56,425 nt of DNA from an uncultured Phocaeicola sp. (lineage in GTDB: Bacteria > Bacteroidota > Bacteroidia > Bacteroidales > Bacteroidaceae): assembly GCA_944321015.1 (NCBI GenBank), contig CALUJS010000017.1:1-56425 (forward strand). The letters run 5' to 3'. Under the pieces are notes generated by a model. The model saw nothing but the letters and a program-made list of their open reading frames with translations. It was not told the DNA's origin and made no database searches. This document shows, piece by piece, positions 53,554-56,425 of this stretch. How positions within the stretch are numbered: the stretch's first letter is position 1; each line of letters begins with the position of its first letter. The translations under genes were made by a program, and so were the position numbers.

Positions 53554-53606
53554 GGCGGTGGCTTCAGACCGCAAAGTTACACTTTCTTCGGTATAAAGCC
53601 ACCGCC
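53554..53606 (-). promoter_or_regulatory. rnpA promoter enclosed in an 11-bp inverted repeat
   Basis: GGCGGTGGCTT (53554-53564) pairs perfectly with AAGCCACCGCC (53596-53606). The TAACTTTG -7 box (53572-53579) lies in the 31-nt interior. It could be a terminator of hemD or an operator for rnpA. The remaining bases between hemD and rnpA show no gene. Confidence 0.5.
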
Positions 53607-53646
53607 GGGAGATATAAAGATGAATTCTTTTTGTATTGTAACGGGG

Positions 53647-54390
53647 TTATTTCAAGTCCTTCAGGTAAAGTTCCAGGGCGCCGGTCATGGACGGTGCGGC
53701 GTTGGTTGGCGCTTCGACGTCGAGCCGCAGTCCGGCGTCGCGTGCGGCTTTGGCCGTGGCCGGTCCGAAGCATCCGATGGCGATGTCTCCCTGTTTGAAT
53801 CCGGGGAAGTTCTTCTGCAGCGCGGCCACTCCCACGGGGCTGAAGAAGATGAGCATGTCGTAGTCGAACTTCTCCTCGGGGGTGAAGTCGTTGCTCACGG
53901 TGCGATACATCACCACCTCGGTGTGTTGCAGCTTGGCCTTGTCGAGCAAGTTCTTCACCTCGTCGTTGTGCACGTCCGACATGGGGACGAGGTATTTCTC
54001 GGTCTTGTGCTTAATCATCGAGGGGAGCAGGTCTTCCATCTTTCCGGTGGCTCCGAAGAAGACCTTGCGCTTGCGGTATTGCACGTATTTTTGGATGTAG
54101 AGGGCGATTGACTCGGTCACGCAGAAGTATTTCATCGTTTCGGGTATGGTCACGCGCAGCTCTTCGCACAGGTGGAAGAAGTGGTCGATGGCGTGGCGCG
54201 AGGTGAATACCACCGCAGTGTAGTCCAACACGGATACCTTCTGCTGACGGAACTCTTTAGCAGATACACTTTCAACTTTGATGAACGGACGGAACACAAT
54301 ATCTACTCCGTACTTCTTGGCGATGTCGTAATAGGGCGACTTGTCCGACGCCGGCTTAGGCTGGGATATCAATATCTTCTTTGGTTTCAA
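53647..54390 (-). CDS. hemD: Uroporphyrinogen-III synthase
   Basis: The 247-residue protein (KILISQPKPASDKSPYYDIA; VVFTSRHAIDHFF; DMLIFFSPVGVAAL; AIGCFGPATAKAARDAGLRL) is HemD, which closes hydroxymethylbilane to uroporphyrinogen III in haem synthesis. Its start overlaps the DUF4271 stop by 4 bp. The pairing is conserved in Bacteroidetes. Confidence 0.9.
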   Translation of the reverse strand: MKPKKILISQPKPASDKSPYYDIAKKYGVDIVFRPFIKVESVSAKEFRQQKVSVLDYTAVVFTSRHAIDHFFHLCEELRVTIPETMKYFCVTESIALYIQKYVQYRKRKVFFGATGKMEDLLPSMIKHKTEKYLVPMSDVHNDEVKNLLDKAKLQHTEVVMYRTVSNDFTPEEKFDYDMLIFFSPVGVAALQKNFPGFKQGDIAIGCFGPATAKAARDAGLRLDVEAPTNAAPSMTGALELYLKDLK

Positions 54391-55166
54391 AGTCCTAATA
54401 TTTTATTATGTAAACTACTAATGGTCATCAATGTCCGGCTGATGAGCAGACAGGGCACGATTTCCAGGGCGCAAAAGTACACAATTAAATAGAAAGCACG
54501 ATGAATTTTGCGGAAAAAGATGCCGGCGCACTTGCAAAAGAGCATGATTCTGCCCACGGCAAATGCCAGACAGGACAAAAACAGCACTTTTCCCGACGAC
54601 AAGTCGAAATATACCGACGAAAGCAGTATCGGAAAAAGCAACAGCCCTTCGACGATGAACACCGACGAGTAGGCTTCGAGCCACGGACGCTGCTTCGATT
54701 TGTCAAAGAATATCCAATTGACGAAGAGATACGACACGTATTTCGACACGTAGGCGAACACGGCCAGACCGATGCACGCGCACAGCCACTCCGCACGCCG
54801 GAACATGTCCCACTCCGCGCTGCCTGCTTCAAGGCACGAGAAGGCCAGCACGCCGGCCACCACACACGTGTGGAGCGTCAGCATCAGGCGGTAGCGGGAG
54901 TCCACGTGGGCCTCGTCGGCAAACAGGGAGGAGCGTTCGCGCGTGGAAAAGATGTTCCTCAGTTGGCTGCTCAGGAAGCGCGCGCTGCGGGGAACCGCCA
55001 CGACCAGCAGGAACGCGCACAGCAGCACGAGCACGGTGATGCCGTCGTCCTCGCGCAGGGTGTAGGGCCGGGCGACGCCTTCCCGGCCGGGCGCCTCGGT
55101 GTAGGTCAGCAGGCGCGTCAGGAGCGAGTCCTGCACTTGCAGATAGATGTCGGCCGGCTGGGTCAT
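54387..55166 (-). CDS. DUF4271 membrane protein
   Basis: The 259-residue protein has an N-terminal soluble lead and about six helices (VLVLLCAFLLVVAVPRSARF; FAYVSKYVSYLFVNWIFFDK; CALEIVPCLLISRTL). DUF4271 is a Bacteroidetes family next to hemD; its function is unknown. It overlaps the genes on both sides by 4 bp. Confidence 0.9.
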   Translation of the reverse strand: MTQPADIYLQVQDSLLTRLLTYTEAPGREGVARPYTLREDDGITVLVLLCAFLLVVAVPRSARFLSSQLRNIFSTRERSSLFADEAHVDSRYRLMLTLHTCVVAGVLAFSCLEAGSAEWDMFRRAEWLCACIGLAVFAYVSKYVSYLFVNWIFFDKSKQRPWLEAYSSVFIVEGLLLFPILLSSVYFDLSSGKVLFLSCLAFAVGRIMLFCKCAGIFFRKIHRAFYLIVYFCALEIVPCLLISRTLMTISSLHNKILGL

Positions 55167-55750
55167 ACGGCGGCAAACTTACGGATTTCGGGGTTCCACC
55201 ACGGGGTGGCGCGGAGCAGGCCGACTGCCTCGGCGGGCGTGGAGGCCACCTGCCAGATGCCGGCATGGGCGGGGCGCATGAAACGCTCGTCCACGGCGCG
55301 GCGCAGCATGGCCAGCAGCGGGTCGAAATAGCCCCGCACGTTGAGCACGATGACGGGCTTCAGGTAGAGCCCCAGCTGTTTCCAGGTGATGATTTCGAGC
55401 AGTTCCTCGAGCGTGCCCACGCCGCCGGGCAGGGCAATCACGCCGTCGGAGAGGGCGGCCATGCGCTGCTTGCGCTCGTGCATGTCGTCGGTCACGATGA
55501 GCTCGGTCAGGCCGCGGTGGCACCACCCCTGCTCCACCATGAAGCGGGGGATGACGCCGGTCACTTCGCCGCCTGCCTCCAGCGCGGCGTCGGAGAGGGT
55601 TGCCATGAGGCCCATCGAGCCTGCGCCGTTGACGACGCGGATGTGTTGCTCCGCCAAGAGACGCCCCAGCTCGTCGGCACAACGGTAGTAGGCCGCGTCG
55701 GCCTTGGTGCTCGACGCGCAGTAGACGCATACGCTTTTCACATCATTCAT
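55163..55750 (-). CDS. TIGR00730 (LOG-like) Rossmann-fold protein
   Basis: The 195-residue protein has VCVYCASSTKADA, the GGAxSMGLM-like NGAGSMGLMATLS, and PGGVGTLEELLEIITWKQLG (PGGxGTxxE). Homologues cleave cytokinin-type nucleoside monophosphates to base and ribose phosphate, and are often misnamed lysine decarboxylases. The start at 55750 is the family start; the frame upstream runs into a repeat. Confidence 0.92.
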   Translation of the reverse strand: MNDVKSVCVYCASSTKADAAYYRCADELGRLLAEQHIRVVNGAGSMGLMATLSDAALEAGGEVTGVIPRFMVEQGWCHRGLTELIVTDDMHERKQRMAALSDGVIALPGGVGTLEELLEIITWKQLGLYLKPVIVLNVRGYFDPLLAMLRRAVDERFMRPAHAGIWQVASTPAEAVGLLRATPWWNPEIRKFAAV

Positions 55751-55756
55751 TTCAGG

Positions 55757-55832
55757 GGACAAGGTTTTAGGGGTTAGTTGACGAGTTAACAAGGAGCCTC
55801 GTCAACTTGTCAACTAAACCCTCGTCAACTAA
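55757..55832. repeat. Intergenic TTGACGAG-type repeat, long copy
   Basis: GACAAGGTTTTAG and TTAGTTGACGAGTTAAC are followed by inverse segments GTCAACTTGTCAACTAAACC and CTCGTCAACTAAA. The plus strand shares GACAAGGTTTTAG and TTGACGAG with 24901-24930. It separates metK from the LOG-like gene. Confidence 0.6.
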
Positions 55833-55833
55833 A

Positions 55834-56425
55834 TCAAAGTCCAAACGCCTCCTTCACCTTGTCCACGTAGTCGAGTTTCTCCCAGGTGAAGAGCTCTACG
55901 GTGACGTCCTTGTCGCCCTCGTAGCGCGACTCGAAGTGCTTCGTCACCACGCGGGGCTCGCGGCCCATGTGGCCGTAGGCGGCCGTCTCGGTGTAGATGG
56001 GGGCACGCAGCTTGAGGCGTTCCTCGATGGCCTTCGGACGGAGGTCGAACAGCTCGTCAATACGGCGGGCAATCTCGCCGTCGGTCATCGGCACGCGGCT
56101 GCGTCCGTAGGTGTTCACGTAGATGTTGATGGGGCGCGCCACGCCGATGGCATAGCTCACCTGCACCAGCATCTCGTCGGCCACGCCTGCGGCCACGAGG
56201 TTCTTGGCGATGTGGCGTGCGGCATAGGCGGCCGAGCGGTCCACCTTGCTGGGGTCTTTGCCCGAGAAGGCTCCGCCGCCGTGGGCACCCTTTCCGCCGT
56301 AGGTGTCGACGATGATTTTGCGGCCCGTCAGGCCCGTGTCGCCGTGGGGACCGCCGATGACGAACTTGCCCGTGGGTTCACGTGGTAGGTGATGCCGTCG
56401 TTGAACAGCGCCAGCACATCCTCGT
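55834..56425 (-). CDS. metK: S-adenosylmethionine synthetase, C-terminal part; truncated by the window edge, with a probable frameshift
   Basis: The readable part shows the MetK loops [20 protein letters not shown], then [39 protein letters not shown], and a normal C-terminus (KEAFGL). MetK makes SAM from methionine and ATP. The gene enters from the right edge. At about 56374-56376 the frame breaks: the expected HVNPTGKF needs one more base in the CCC run. In an essential gene this points to a consensus error. Confidence 0.85.
   Translation of the reverse strand, partial: RGCAGAVQRRHHLPREPTGKFVIGGPHGDTGLTGRKIIVDTYGGKGAHGGGAFSGKDPSKVDRSAAYAARHIAKNLVAAGVADEMLVQVSYAIGVARPINIYVNTYGRSRVPMTDGEIARRIDELFDLRPKAIEERLKLRAPIYTETAAYGHMGREPRVVTKHFESRYEGDKDVTVELFTWEKLDYVDKVKEAFGL

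Overview
The window is a 56.4 kb, GC-rich stretch of a Bacteroidetes chromosome (order Bacteroidales; a Prevotellaceae-like lineage is likely, but genus cannot be set from the sequence alone). The evidence is the repeated promoter type TTG/TTTG-N19-21-TAnnTTTG, the lack of Shine-Dalgarno sites, Bacteroidetes-specific families (DUF4271, DUF3098, DUF5106, DUF4373, PepSY-like, HU plus smalltalk) and conserved blocks such as ftsX-DUF3098-uppP-truB-queA-folK and DUF4271-hemD-rnpA-yidD-tatD-tyrS.

Layout. 1-2.1 kb: tRNA-Met, ribF and a CPBP protease. 2.1-5.9 kb: a minus-strand operon of an SDR epimerase, a PAP2 enzyme and a GH105 lipoprotein. 6-8.8 kb: a complete DpnII-type GATC restriction-modification locus ordered methylase-nuclease-second methylase, followed by RNase R. 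11.2-20.9 kb: a DUF5106 lipoprotein, an MltD-like transglycosylase, two small membrane proteins, a frameshifted macroglobulin-like protein, an SLC13 permease, ferritin and cysS. 20.9-24.2 kb: an Rpn nuclease gene flanked by 44-bp perfect direct repeats, an S24-type repressor, and a divergent zinc-ribbon/DUF4373 pair. 24.3-28.5 kb: two PepSY-like paralogues with the same twin-box operator, flanking an outer-membrane protein and an S41 protease, then HU and smalltalk. 28.7-33.7 kb: a redox/Tat operon (polyferredoxin, Tat-signal aldo/keto reductase, DUF1893, a putative ECF S component, TatA, TatC). 34-39.2 kb: Nudix, a 1000-residue TPR protein and a beta-barrel. 39.3-44.3 kb: rpsO, a K+/H+ antiporter, a hydrolase, a methyltransferase, SufE and an M28 peptidase. 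44.4-46.2 kb: a less GC-rich DUF234-type ATPase next to a MITE-like element. 46.3-50.6 kb: the ftsX-to-folK operon. 50.8-56.4 kb: tyrS to metK on the minus strand; metK is cut by the window edge.

The most unusual content lies between the genes. Six separate intergenic spaces carry an array in which the core ATAT recurs every 22 bp exactly, three or four times, separated by 18-bp GC-rich segments that often form dyads. I know of no name for this family. A second family is a hairpin made of one or three 9-bp units around a 12-nt AT-rich loop. By eye the whole window holds only 11 GATC sites, far below the roughly 150-200 expected for this composition, which fits long residence of the DpnII-type system. 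Three probable single-base indels (ribF 5' end, the macroglobulin-like gene, metK) look more like consensus errors than real gene loss.
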